This document shows, in pieces, positions 18,194 to 27,828 of a stretch of 64,000 bases of DNA. The stretch comes from CAVTAV01 sp963732795 (lineage in GTDB: Bacteria > Pseudomonadota > Alphaproteobacteria > CAVTAV01). The first letter of the stretch is position 1, and each line of letters begins with the position of its first letter. Both the position numbers and the translations under genes were made by a program. The notes below the pieces were generated by a model. It searched no databases, was not told where the DNA came from, and was given only the letters and a program-made list of their open reading frames with translations. The stretch covers positions 1 to 64,000 of the forward strand of contig CAVTAV010000007.1 in assembly GCA_963732795.1 (NCBI GenBank), read 5' to 3'.

Positions 18194-19159
18194 TCACCTA
18201 TATGACGATGCGGGAGAAAGCGGCTTCGGACGTTTGCTCAATTCTCGGTAGTCGTTCATGACGGCGCCAACGACATGCACACCTGCTTCTTGCAGCTGCG
18301 CGACGAGAGCGGTGATCGCGACAGATTTCGTCGAATCTCGCCTCGCGATGACAATGGCATGTTGGGCCTTCGCCGATGTAATCTCGGCGTCGCTACCAAG
18401 CTCCGCAGCCGCTGAATCGATAATCACGGTGTCATACCGGCCACTCACCTCTCGAATCAGTTTGGCAAACCTCTCGCGCCCCAAGAGCTCCTCGGGATTC
18501 GGCGGGATTGGCCCGGCCTTCAAAATTGACAACCGATCGATAAACGGACAGGGTTCGATTGCCTCCGGGCCGGCGCGTCCCGACAAAATGGACGAGAGGC
18601 CAGGTCCATCCTTGCAGCAAAAGAGCTCGTGTTGCCGCGGATTTCTCAGATCGGCGTCGATCAGGAGCGTTGCTTCTCCCAATTGTGCGAAGACGACGGC
18701 GAGATTGGCGGTCAAAACGCTTCGTCCGTCGAAACGGTTCGGACTTACCAATGTAACAACGTGGCCGGTCCGGGAAGATCGTTCCGGCCATCGCGACGAG
18801 ATTTGACTGCGCAAGTGGCGAGCCGTCTGCGCGATGGGGTGATGCGGGTCGAAGGCGGCTACCACGAGGTCGTCGATCAGACCCTCATCGTGCTCAACTA
18901 CGGGAAATGAGAATTGTCGTGAGAGGGCTAACCGCAACTCGGCGTCGTCGATGATCCCAAGGCGAATTGCCGCTTCGCCGAATTTCAACCCGTGTCGTTG
19001 TTGATGTTGGCTGACGCGGTCGGTATCTTCCTCCGTCAATTTCCCAAGTCCGACCAGGATGGCGCCGAGCGTTCGATGCTCGTCCCTTGGATTAAGGCTT
19101 CGACCTCCTGTCCCATTGAGGGCTCCAGTCCGGCCATTATGCGTAGTTTGGATTCTCAT
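18194..19159 (-). CDS. EpsG-like chain-length tyrosine kinase (CpsD/BY-kinase family)
   Basis: 321-aa cytoplasmic partner of the Wzz protein. An N-terminal MshEN-like module (LGAILVGLGKLTEED, residues 31-45, to about 88) precedes the kinase domain: SPNRFDGRSVLTANLA (139-154) is Walker A, TLLIDADLRNPRQH (164-177) Walker A', DTVIIDSA Walker B. The Walker A Lys is Arg146 (GRS instead of GKS); I recall EpsG of the methanolan cluster having both the N-terminal module and GRS, so this seems a subfamily trait rather than decay. The C-terminus has only one Tyr and no Tyr cluster. ATG 19159 overlaps the wzz stop as ATGA. Whether it autophosphorylates is unknown. Confidence 0.85.
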   Translation of the reverse strand: MRIQTTHNGRTGALNGTGGRSLNPRDEHRTLGAILVGLGKLTEEDTDRVSQHQQRHGLKFGEAAIRLGIIDDAELRLALSRQFSFPVVEHDEGLIDDLVVAAFDPHHPIAQTARHLRSQISSRWPERSSRTGHVVTLVSPNRFDGRSVLTANLAVVFAQLGEATLLIDADLRNPRQHELFCCKDGPGLSSILSGRAGPEAIEPCPFIDRLSILKAGPIPPNPEELLGRERFAKLIREVSGRYDTVIIDSAAAELGSDAEITSAKAQHAIVIARRDSTKSVAITALVAQLQEAGVHVVGAVMNDYRELSKRPKPLSPASSYR

Positions 19160-20547
19160 GTCGCGAACCTTGATCGTTTGAATGCGCCCAGCATCCGTTC
19201 CCACACGGATCGCGGCCGGGCGCCTTCAAATGAAGCCAAAACGGCGAGTCCAAAATTCATTGAAAGATCGGTCGTCGAACGAATTGTTCGATCGAATATT
19301 TCCATCAAAAGCGCACCACCGACTCCGACCACGAGCCCGACAAAAGTCGCCAGAATCAAATTCAAAACGATCTTGGGTTTCGAGGGCGTTAGGGGAGCGG
19401 AAGCGCGAGACAGAATTGTAACATTGGTCTGCTTCAGTTCGCTTTGTAGGTTGGTCTGGCTGAAGCGCTGGGCAACCATGTCATAGGCCTTCTGCGCGCT
19501 TTCGACGTCGCGCTGCAAGACTTCCAACCGATTGCGTTTTGACGCTAGGTCAAGGACCTTTTGGCGCTGTTCCTCTATGGCTGCCCGAAGTTTTGCGGCA
19601 CGGTCGGCGCTGGTCTGGCTGGCGACTTTCATCGACGAACTGACCTGCGCGATTTCCGAAGCGAGTTTCGCCTTGAGTTCTTTCAGGTTGCTTTCCGCCT
19701 CCTGATATTCGGGGTGACTTGGCCCATACCTCTCGCCGAGCATCTTCAGCTTCGCCGATTGCTGGATAATGTCTTCACGCATGGACTGCACAACCGGATT
19801 CTGTAGGACATCCGGGGAGACATTCGCTGCAGCCGAGGCTCGCGAAGAAACATCCGCCTCGTCCGCCTGAACCAATGAAAGTTGGTTTGAAAGTTCCGAA
19901 AGGCGCGCTGCCTCGACATCGTATCGGTCGTCGCCGGTGATTCCGTGCTCCTTTTGATACGAGGTCAACCGTCTCTGGGCCTTTTCCAGATTGGCGCGCA
20001 GATCGTTGCTTTTGTCGCTGAACCAGGCTGCGTACCGCCGGGCGGGTTCGACTTGCAGCTCCAGATTTGTGTCCAGATAGGCTTGGGCAAACGCATCCGC
20101 CATTCGCGCAGAGCCCGATGGGTCGGAGTCGGTGTAACTCACGTTTATCACAGTGCTTTGCTGCGACGGTGTAACGGCCAACTTGCGGGCAAAGACGCCA
20201 GCGGCCCAGACTGCGAAATCGCCTTTGCCGTTGGTGTCCTTGCGCCACGCCTTCTGCCACCCGGGATCTTGGTCGAGTTTCAAGAGCTGAATAACTCTCC
20301 GCGCGACACGATCGCTCTTGACCACCTCAACCTGTGTAGCAACGAAGGTTGGTTGCAAATCGACGGGATTTTCCTGGTTGTCGACGGGATCGCTCGCCCG
20401 GATGTCGACAAGCAAAGTGGCCACCGCGGTATATTGCTTAGGCAGCAATAGGCTGACGATAAGTGCGAAACCGACGATCGCCAGAAAAATGGCGACCGAG
20501 ATTCGCCACCGGGCACGGACGATCGAGACGAATTGCTCAAAAGTCAT
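19156..20547 (-). CDS. Wzz/GumC/EpsF-type polysaccharide chain-length determinant
   Basis: 463-aa inner-membrane polysaccharide co-polymerase that sets EPS chain length and couples to the export channel. TM1 lies near residues 18-36; TM2 near the C-terminus (KIVLNLILATFVGLVVGVGG), followed by a short cytoplasmic tail ending RSVWERMLGAFKRSRFAT. Between them is a long periplasmic domain rich in coiled coil (about 170-370). The Pro-rich APLTPSKPKIVLN before TM2 is the family signature. GAGGAAACGCC precedes the ATG. First gene of the leftward operon; the separate kinase overlaps it by 4 bp, the proteobacterial EpsF/EpsG arrangement rather than a fused Wzc. Confidence 0.92.
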   Translation of the reverse strand: MTFEQFVSIVRARWRISVAIFLAIVGFALIVSLLLPKQYTAVATLLVDIRASDPVDNQENPVDLQPTFVATQVEVVKSDRVARRVIQLLKLDQDPGWQKAWRKDTNGKGDFAVWAAGVFARKLAVTPSQQSTVINVSYTDSDPSGSARMADAFAQAYLDTNLELQVEPARRYAAWFSDKSNDLRANLEKAQRRLTSYQKEHGITGDDRYDVEAARLSELSNQLSLVQADEADVSSRASAAANVSPDVLQNPVVQSMREDIIQQSAKLKMLGERYGPSHPEYQEAESNLKELKAKLASEIAQVSSSMKVASQTSADRAAKLRAAIEEQRQKVLDLASKRNRLEVLQRDVESAQKAYDMVAQRFSQTNLQSELKQTNVTILSRASAPLTPSKPKIVLNLILATFVGLVVGVGGALLMEIFDRTIRSTTDLSMNFGLAVLASFEGARPRSVWERMLGAFKRSRFAT

Positions 20548-21407
20548 GGCGTTTCCTCAAACGGGGAGGCCACGACCTCCCTTGTGATAACGATGCGGCA
20601 AGCAAACGAACGATACGCGTAACTTATTGATCGGAACCTGGATGCCCTGGATCAGCATGAGAAAGTCATCACAGTGCCGCCCATGCCTCGAGTTCGACGA
20701 CACCAATTCTCAAGGCCGACATATTCGCTCGCCAAGCCGTCCTATGTGACTTGACCGGTACACCCGACGGTTCTCGCGGGGGACCACTGGGTCCCTGCCG
20801 CACCAATTCTTCCGAGTCTCGTTTCAAGCTCGATCTGGCTACGCGAAGAATTTGTTTCGCGCAAACCGGCCTCGTGCCCTGATCGTCACTGGCCGCACCC
20901 TTCGAAAAGGTCCTTGTACGGCCCGTTGATCTACGCGATCAGCTGTTGTTCGAAGCGTCCTTCGAAACAATCAAAGTGTAGCGCACCGATACCGATAGTT
21001 GCAACATAATGGCTGAAATGTGGATAGTTCGCATAAGCCGATCTACCGCCTCGATTTTCCCCAGTCTTGTGCCTGTGGACTGTTCCTTCGCAACATATAG
21101 ATGGTGGGCTTTTGCGGCGAAGCGGAGCGCGAGTCGTCGGATCGCAATGCGCCCACCGCATCAACCGGAACCTAGAAACATCTTCTGCGTGTGCCGAATC
21201 TTCGATCCCAAGTTGTCGCGTCGAATTTGAGTGGATCGACCAAGCGGGTCGGACGAGAACCCACAAGAACGTCAAGCCCCTACACCTGTCAGGCGGTATA
21301 GCCTGTGGAAAAGCTGATCTGCGATATCCGCGCAAGTTGTGCGATACTTGAGTATGAGACTCTGAGCCACGGGCTATGGCGTCAGAACCAGTTGCTTGAG
21401 GACGTGA
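20548..21407. other. 860-bp intergenic control region between divergent EPS operons
   Basis: No convincing gene. Short open frames occur on both strands (for example minus 20931-21335, plus 21067-21351), but they have no recognisable homology, no ribosome sites and poor codon pattern. The stretch must contain two divergent promoters, for the wzz operon (leftward) and the GMC/beta-helix pair (rightward). Visible structures: GGGAGG/CCTCCC near 20565-20582 close to the wzz start, and GGGACC-actg-GGTCCC near 20780-20795. Neither has a T-run. A small RNA or remnant gene cannot be excluded. Confidence 0.5.
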
Positions 21408-23096
21408 ATGATTATCGACGCGTTGAAGGTCGTGCCCGATCGCACGATACTCACGAGTGACGTATGTATCGTAGGCAGCGGTCCAGCAGGAGTGACTCTG
21501 GCCCTGGAGTTGATCTCATCAGGGCTGCAGGTCGTTCTGTTGGAGGCCGGTGGACGCCGCTTTTCATCGACGAGCCAGGATTTTTATCGTGGGGAAATCG
21601 TTGGCAGGAACACCAACGAGCTTCTCGAACGGTATCGATACCGGCAACTCGGCGGGACGTCCACGGCATGGGGTGGACGCTGTCTTCTTTTCGACGATAT
21701 TGATTTTGCACATCGTGACTACATCGCCGAAAGCGGGTGGCCGTTTGGGCGCGACGAGCTGCTGCATTACTACGATCGGGCGCTCGTATGGTGTGAAGCT
21801 GACCCAAGATCGTACAACGCGCGAGAAGTCTTGCCCGATGAAACGCCGGAAATCATTCCCGGCTTACCCGACGGAGATGTGGTCACGACGTCGCTTGAGC
21901 GATGGAGCCCGCCCACCGACTTTGGATCGAAATATCGGGCTGAGCTGAAGAGCGCGCCAAACCTTCGTGTACTTCTCAACGCGGCCTGTGTCGCGATCAA
22001 CCTCGACGAAGATCATAAGTCAGTAGCGTCGCTTAAGGTCCGGTCGGGCCCGAGCAAGACGTTCGAGGTAAAATCACGGTTCTTCCTGTTGGCCGTCGGC
22101 GGACTCGAGGTGCCGAGACTGCTGCTGAGTTCCAACCATCAGCTGCCTGAGGGAATTGGAAACCGGCACGACTTGGTAGGCCGCTATTACATGACGCATT
22201 TATCCGGCGTCTTGAGCACCGCATACCTGTCCGTCGATCCGTCCCAAGTGGCCAACGGCTACAAGAAGGACCGGAACGGAATTTATGTTCGCCGGCGGAT
22301 TTCGATTTCGGAGGAAGCGCAGCGCCGTGAGCACCTACCGAATATCACCATCCAATTCCATTATCCGCCAGTAACCGATCCAAAGCACCGCAACGCGATC
22401 CTCTCCACTTTGTTCGTCGCCAAGCATATTCAGACGATCCGCAGAGGAATCCCTCCTGGGCTCGGCATCACGGAGACGCAGGGCTTTTCCGAAACAGCGG
22501 ATCTTTGGCTGAAGCATTTGACCAATATCGTGATCGATGCCCCCAATCTGATGTCGTTCTTGCCGAAGTTCGTCTTTGAACGTTTTCTCCGCCGCCGGCG
22601 AATTCCGTCAGTCGTCCTGCCGACCAAATTGCCGGTGTTTCCTTTGCATTATCACGCCGAGCAGACCCCCAATCGCGATTCGCGTGTCATTCTGTCGAAT
22701 GATCGCGACGTCTATGGCATCCCGAGGTTGGCGCTCCACTTCCATGTCAACAAATTCGACATCGAGGGCGTGGTCCGAGCGCATGAAGTTCTGGATCGGC
22801 ATTTCCGCAAAAGCGGGATCGGCCGGGTGGAGTTCGATCAGCGTGCCATCGACAAGCTGCAAGGTGGGGGCCACGCGACCAACGGACATTTTGTGGGCAC
22901 GACGAAGATGGCGATGCAGCCCAAGAACGGGGTGGTCGATCCCAATTGTCGCGTGTTCGGAGTCGAAAATCTTTATTTGGCGAGCAGTTCCGTCTTTCCG
23001 ACATCGAGCCACGCCAACCCGACTTTGACGATCGTGGCAATGGCCATTCGTCTCGCCGAACATGTTCGAAAGTCGGCGGAGGCCGGGGTTCAGTAA
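21408..23096 (+). CDS. GMC-family FAD oxidoreductase (EPS-locus paralogue 2)
   Basis: 562-aa paralogue of the protein at 14141-15856. VCIVGSGPAGVTLALEL (FAD-binding) at about residues 19-35, RQLGGTSTAWGGRCL, GRYYMTHLSG, and the C-terminal NGHFVGTTKM and SHANPTLTIVAMAIRLAEH. In the first motif the active-site His-containing segment GCHPIGTTRM of the paralogue reads GHFVGTTKM, so the active sites may not be identical. GAGGACGTGA precedes the ATG. It transcribes away from the wzz operon and is followed after 56 bp by the secreted beta-helix gene. Inference: modification of EPS hydroxyls or of a precursor; electron acceptor unknown. Confidence 0.88.
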   Translation: MIIDALKVVPDRTILTSDVCIVGSGPAGVTLALELISSGLQVVLLEAGGRRFSSTSQDFYRGEIVGRNTNELLERYRYRQLGGTSTAWGGRCLLFDDIDFAHRDYIAESGWPFGRDELLHYYDRALVWCEADPRSYNAREVLPDETPEIIPGLPDGDVVTTSLERWSPPTDFGSKYRAELKSAPNLRVLLNAACVAINLDEDHKSVASLKVRSGPSKTFEVKSRFFLLAVGGLEVPRLLLSSNHQLPEGIGNRHDLVGRYYMTHLSGVLSTAYLSVDPSQVANGYKKDRNGIYVRRRISISEEAQRREHLPNITIQFHYPPVTDPKHRNAILSTLFVAKHIQTIRRGIPPGLGITETQGFSETADLWLKHLTNIVIDAPNLMSFLPKFVFERFLRRRRIPSVVLPTKLPVFPLHYHAEQTPNRDSRVILSNDRDVYGIPRLALHFHVNKFDIEGVVRAHEVLDRHFRKSGIGRVEFDQRAIDKLQGGGHATNGHFVGTTKMAMQPKNGVVDPNCRVFGVENLYLASSSVFPTSSHANPTLTIVAMAIRLAEHVRKSAEAGVQ

Positions 23097-23152
23097 GGAC
23101 GACTCTGGTGTAGGTCGCCCGGGAGCGAACACTCTTATCGAGGCGAATCACA

Positions 23153-24631
23153 ATGAGAACAATCGTCTTGCGGCCTGCAGTATCGGGAGCACTTCTTGGT
23201 GGCCTGATTTTCGGAAGCGTGTCGCTCGCTCTCGCAAGTAACGCGACAACCTCCGGTGCCGCCATCACACTTCGGCCCGGCATGGACCTGAACACCGTGG
23301 TACGAGACGCGCCGTCGGGCGCCCGCTTCACTCTTGAGCCGGGGATCTACCGACAACAAAGGATTGAGCCCAAGGACGGTCAGGAGTTCATCGCGCGAGA
23401 TGGCGTAATTCTGAATGGTGCGATGATTCTGGACAGATGGACGCGATCTCCCGGTAGAGAGGTCTGGATCGCAGAAGACATTCCGCCAGGCCCCCGTCCC
23501 GACGGCAATTGCGAGAAGGCCCATCCGCTCTGCGGCTATAGGCAAGATTTGTTCGCTAACAGCGTCCCACTGGCCAGGGTCTCGTCGATGTCGGAACTCG
23601 ACGAGCATTCCTGGTTCTATAAGGATGGCGCGGCATACGTATCGTTCGATCCGAACGGCAAGCTAATGGAACTGAGTGTGACACCGGTGGCATTTACGGG
23701 ACGGGCACGTAACGTCGTGGTGCAAAATATGGTCGTCGAAAAATATGCATCGCCAGCTCAACACGGGGCGATAGATGCTCGCGACGGCACCGGCTGGACA
23801 TTGCGAAAGGTCACGGCCAGATGGAATCACGGCGTCGGCCTCTATTTAAATCCCGGCATGCGCATCATTGGCGGTGCATCCAACGACAACGGTCAGATGG
23901 GGCTCGGCGGAGTGGCGACGGGCGCGGTGGTCGACGGCATCGAACTCGCCCGAAACAACTATGCCCACTTCAGCCGCGGCTGGGAGGCGGGTGGCGCCAA
24001 ATTCGTTCTGTCCCGCGACCTTATCGTTCGGAACACCTGCGTTCACGACAATGGCGGGCCAGGCTTATGGACGGATGGCAACAACACGAACGTGCTCTAC
24101 GAAGGCAACAAGGTCTTCGACAACGACGGCTCCGGAATCAAACATGAAATCTCTTTCGACGCCGTCATCAGGAACAACATCGTCGCGCGAAACGGAAGGC
24201 GGTCGGATGAATGGCTTTGGGGGTCCCAGATACTGATTCAGAACAGTTCAGGCGTGGAGGTTTACGGCAACACGGTGGAGGTCGCGCCTGCCTATGGTAA
24301 CGCGATCAGCATGATCTTTCAGGACCGTCGGTCCCCCAAATACGGGACTTGGTACACGAAGGACAATGACGTCCATGACAATACGATCATCTTCCTGGGT
24401 GCCAGCCGAATGGGCGGAATCGTTGCCGACTTCGACGAAGAAAAATTCTGGAGCCACAACACGAACAAATTCGACTCGAACCTCTATGTCGTTCCGGATC
24501 GACGCCAAAAATACTGGTCCACCCGACGGGGTCCAACGCGATGGCGTGATCTTCCGTCCGTCGGAATGGAGATGAACGGTAAGGTCATGGTCGAGCAGCG
24601 GACACCGATGAAATTGTCGTGTGACGTCTAA
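23153..24631 (+). CDS. Secreted right-handed parallel beta-helix protein
   Basis: 492 aa with a signal peptide (hydrophobic stretch to about residue 29, ending SLALASNA). The body shows the repeated short strands and Asn/Gly-rich turns of a pectate-lyase-like beta-helix (for example NVVVQNMVVEKY, VVDGIELARNNY, DLIVRNTCVHDNGG, NVLYEGNKVFDNDG, AVIRNNIVARNG). Such folds in EPS loci are lyases, epimerases or surface-polysaccharide modifying proteins. No unique catalytic triad could be assigned. It follows the second GMC gene and converges on the second flippase gene with 52 bp between stops. Periplasmic or secreted location is likely. Confidence 0.82.
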   Translation: MRTIVLRPAVSGALLGGLIFGSVSLALASNATTSGAAITLRPGMDLNTVVRDAPSGARFTLEPGIYRQQRIEPKDGQEFIARDGVILNGAMILDRWTRSPGREVWIAEDIPPGPRPDGNCEKAHPLCGYRQDLFANSVPLARVSSMSELDEHSWFYKDGAAYVSFDPNGKLMELSVTPVAFTGRARNVVVQNMVVEKYASPAQHGAIDARDGTGWTLRKVTARWNHGVGLYLNPGMRIIGGASNDNGQMGLGGVATGAVVDGIELARNNYAHFSRGWEAGGAKFVLSRDLIVRNTCVHDNGGPGLWTDGNNTNVLYEGNKVFDNDGSGIKHEISFDAVIRNNIVARNGRRSDEWLWGSQILIQNSSGVEVYGNTVEVAPAYGNAISMIFQDRRSPKYGTWYTKDNDVHDNTIIFLGASRMGGIVADFDEEKFWSHNTNKFDSNLYVVPDRRQKYWSTRRGPTRWRDLPSVGMEMNGKVMVEQRTPMKLSCDV

Positions 24632-24683
24632 CGGGCATTCGTCAACTGAAGGAATGAACGCTCGATGCTGAATTGCGAGGACC

Positions 24684-25985
24684 TCAGCGAAGGGTGATTC
24701 GCCAAGCGACACTTGCCGCCAAGACAATCGAGCCAAGCGCCATCGCATCCGTCAGCGGAAAGAGACGACCGTCTTTTCGCGCCACTATGGCGACAGCTCC
24801 GTAGTGGAAGAGGCTTCCGGCGCCCACACCAAACAGCATGCCTTCGACGCCGGCAACATGAAACCCCACGATCAGGCCCGAGATTCGAGCGGTCGTCGAT
24901 ATCACATTAAGGATCAGTGGGGTTCGAGTGTTTCCGAACGCGATATAGCTGTTGGTATACATCATCGGAAGAACCGAGATTGCGCCGTTGATGGCCATGA
25001 TTGAGAGATAGGTTCCCGCCAACGCGTATCGGGTGTCATAAAGAACATGAATCATTTTTGTCGAGACGAATGACAGTAAGATGAAGACGGGCAGCGTTAA
25101 GGCCAGGAGGCGATTTCTGAGCCACCGAAATTCGTCGTTAAACCTTCCGGATTTTTCTCGGATCGTCATGGACATTCTCGGAAATACCACGGTGCCGATA
25201 AATCGATTGGTCAGATCCCCCATCGCCCACGCGAACGTCCCGGCCACGGCGATGTAACCCAGCGTCGCTGGAGATACGAGCCAACCCTGAATTGCTCTAA
25301 TGCCCTGGCCGCCGACGAATGTGACAATCGTCGAAAGCATAATCCATTGTCCGAATCTGCGTTGAGCATGAAATGCCGCAGGCTCGATTTTGAAGGCGTG
25401 TCGATGCCTCGGCAGCATGACGTGCCCGAGTATCATTACCACGACCGCCTCGAGAACGCGTCCAATCGCCAAAACCCATACGGATTCATAAATCCACGCC
25501 AGGCCGATCGTGACCAGCATTGCGGTCACCTGACCGATCAAGCCAATAAGGGTGACGCGACCAAGCACAAGCCGGCGTCGTACGGTTGCGTTCGAGATCG
25601 ATTGAAATCCGGAAATAGCCGCGGTAGCGCCTACGGTGCAAAGCAATCCGAACAGGATCGGTTGGCCATATATTTGCGAAATCGGCCAGGCCAGGAGCGC
25701 CGCCGCCGCCCAGATCAAGAGACCGCGAATGATCTGAATCGTCCACGCCGTATTCAGAAAGGCAGGATCGTCGCCGCGCTCGCTTTGAATAATCGCGGAC
25801 TTGGAGCCGATATCGCTAAACATACCGAGCCCTTCCACAAACACGTGGACGAGCGCCATGAGTCCGAACGCGTCCGGAAACAAAAGCCTGGTAAGGATGA
25901 GATTATTAGCCAGGCGCACGCCTTGGCTGAGTCCGAACCCACCGAACGACCACAGCGAAGCACGGAAAATTTGACCTTTATTCAT
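24684..25985 (-). CDS. Wzx-type polysaccharide flippase (second in locus)
   Basis: 433-aa inner-membrane protein with about 12 hydrophobic helices, starting SLWSFGGFGLSQGVRLANNL and with LTRLLFPDAFGLMALV, both typical of the polysaccharide transporter family in the MOP superfamily. Unlike the flippase at 9031 it has no extra C-terminal domain, and its length is normal. It lies in a separate leftward unit with the outer-membrane protein gene upstream (219-bp gap). Two flippases in one EPS locus suggest either two lipid-linked substrates or one specialised copy. No ribosome site of note. Confidence 0.88.
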   Translation of the reverse strand: MNKGQIFRASLWSFGGFGLSQGVRLANNLILTRLLFPDAFGLMALVHVFVEGLGMFSDIGSKSAIIQSERGDDPAFLNTAWTIQIIRGLLIWAAAALLAWPISQIYGQPILFGLLCTVGATAAISGFQSISNATVRRRLVLGRVTLIGLIGQVTAMLVTIGLAWIYESVWVLAIGRVLEAVVVMILGHVMLPRHRHAFKIEPAAFHAQRRFGQWIMLSTIVTFVGGQGIRAIQGWLVSPATLGYIAVAGTFAWAMGDLTNRFIGTVVFPRMSMTIREKSGRFNDEFRWLRNRLLALTLPVFILLSFVSTKMIHVLYDTRYALAGTYLSIMAINGAISVLPMMYTNSYIAFGNTRTPLILNVISTTARISGLIVGFHVAGVEGMLFGVGAGSLFHYGAVAIVARKDGRLFPLTDAMALGSIVLAASVAWRITLR

Positions 25986-26204
25986 TGCCGACTGAGCCGG
26001 TTGACTATTCTGATCGTTATGAGCCCCGAAAGGACCGGGCCTTTTGCGTCAACTTTTCGAGTTGCGCCTGCTGTCAGCAATATCAAACGCCGGATGCACA
26101 GATTGCAAGTGCGTATCAAGTGCGTATAGAGCTTTTGCGCCGGTCTGCGGCGTTTCAGTGTCGCCCTTCGCTTTCCAGCGACTGAGGCCGAGTTTCGTGA
26201 GGGC

Positions 26205-27501
26205 CTAAATCTGCGCGTGGATGGTCATGGTCAGCCGATTTCCCCTGAAATCGTTCGTTGCCGGCACGTTCTTGGCGTTTCGGCTCGAATGGTCAAAGCC
26301 GAAGGTCGCGCGGAATTGGCGATTAATCAGATAGGTTATCTGAGCCTGAGCGCCCCAGTTTTCGTCCGTGCGCAATATGCCGGTGTAGCGGCTTCGCGAA
26401 TACTGGAAACCGCCATGCAGGATGAAAGATTGGCTTACCTCCTGGTCGATCGCGATGCCAGCGGACGACACCAATGCAGCCGACGCCAAATACAATGTTG
26501 TCTCATCGGCGGTCTTCAGTCCGGTCAGCTGGATCGATGTTAGCCGGCTCGGTGACCAGAGGATTTGGCCGCCGTAGCCGAACGTGTGCACGTCGGACAG
26601 CGACGGATCGGAAAAATACCGCGCTATGTAACCGCCAAAAACGCGCCCCTGGATCAACGTTGTGACCGGAAACAGTAATCCGCCATTGATTGCGAAGCCC
26701 TTCGAATCGCGATTGAGGCCGAAGTTGTCGACGGGTTCCTTAAAGTCGACTTTCATGCCATTGACCTGGACGAAAGGCCGAACGAGGCCTCCGGTATCGA
26801 GGCCCACCTCTAAGAGAAAGAGTCCCGATCGTTCGGTCGCGATCGTGGTTGTTGATAAGCGCGCCGTTGATCTGCCGAGTGTCGTGAAAGGTGAAATCCG
26901 AGATCGACCCGCTGAGCGACCCGAAGATCGCCCCGCGTTGATGTTTTAGTTCCAACTCTCCGTTCGCCACGTCGATCATGACAGGCTTGAGGCCTTTCCT
27001 GTCGTCGACGCTGCTGCGTGCTTCTTGGTATCGCTCGAACGACGCGTTCTCGGTGAGGCTGTCCGACCCGCCAATATCCAGTCGGCCATTCTGAGCGGCG
27101 GTGAAATTTGAATAATCTTCTTTTGAGTGGTTTGCGTGAAACCCAAAATCACCGGACAAGGAAAGACCGAAGGCGTGCCAATTCCATTGGCTGTCCAGGG
27201 TGAGCTTCGGCCGAAATGCCGTTATGAAGTCCGAAATCCGATTGGCATTCGTCGCGTAGATGTTGTCATTGTAGATTTCCAGAATGGAAGCACTCGGTTT
27301 GAGGAGAAAAGAGCCGGTCCGAATTCCGAGTGCCTCGTAATCCGGTTGGGCCCGTGCCGTTACGGAATCGGGGGGCGGCGTAATTTGGTTATTGTAATTT
27401 TGCGCTTCCGCATGTTGGACCGCAACGCCACACGCCAAAAGCGTTCCCAACAAGATCGTGTGGATCGCCTTCAGCCCACACAATTTTTGCGTCCATGTCA
27501 T
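26205..27501 (-). pseudogene. Outer-membrane beta-barrel protein (BBP2/EpsL-like), frameshifted
   Basis: About 432 codons. Signal peptide at the N-terminus (LLGTLLACGVAVQHAEAQN), then alternating polar/hydrophobic strands with FLLKPSASILEIYNDNIYAT, a common start of the putative beta-barrel porin 2 family, and a C-terminus ending in NRLTMTIHAQI as barrel proteins do. The first frame runs 27501 to about 26810 and then decays into Arg/Pro-rich sequence; homology resumes in the next frame as VGLDTGGLVRPFVQVN from about 26807 to 26205. One extra base near 26805-26815 explains it. Such barrels accompany Wzz and kinase genes in methanolan/exosortase-type EPS loci and may form or support the export pore. 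Confidence 0.78.
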
Positions 27502-27828
27502 TTGACCTCACATAGTCTTGGCAGATTCACGCGGACCTTGTGAAATTCTCTCATGCCGCTACCACTCATGCAATTATTCGTAGTATTTGTGGTTAACGGG
27601 GATAAGTGCCGGGATATGAACCAAGACGCACGCGAAAACGCGTGACCTGCGCCCTCCCGCAACCAATCCGCCTATCAATCCGGTCCAATTGTAGGGGTTC
27701 TGTCTATCTGGTCGACCGGACTCGAACCGGACATTTCGTGATGCTTTGTCGGGCGGTAGGGAGTTGGTAAGCTGACGGGCCTCCCGGGCGTATATGCGAC
27801 GGGTGGTCGACACAACGAAGGGGGGCAC
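27502..27828. other. Intergenic boundary between EPS locus and GC-rich region
   Basis: No gene seen in these 327 bp, which separate two divergent transcripts. Composition changes here from the AT-richer EPS locus to the GC-rich remainder. CCGGACTCGAACCGG (27715-27729) looks like a tRNA T-arm on the minus strand, but no matching acceptor or anticodon arm exists, so it is not called as a tRNA. AAGGGGGGCAC just before 27829 is the ribosome site of the next gene. Confidence 0.5.

Noticed and set aside
20931..21351. Short open frames in the divergent EPS control region
   Set aside because: Overlapping on both strands, no homology, no ribosome sites.
27711..27745. tRNA T-arm-like sequence on the minus strand
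   Set aside because: CCGG-TTCGAGT-CCGG forms a T-arm, but no complementary acceptor stem, D-arm or anticodon loop could be placed at proper spacing.
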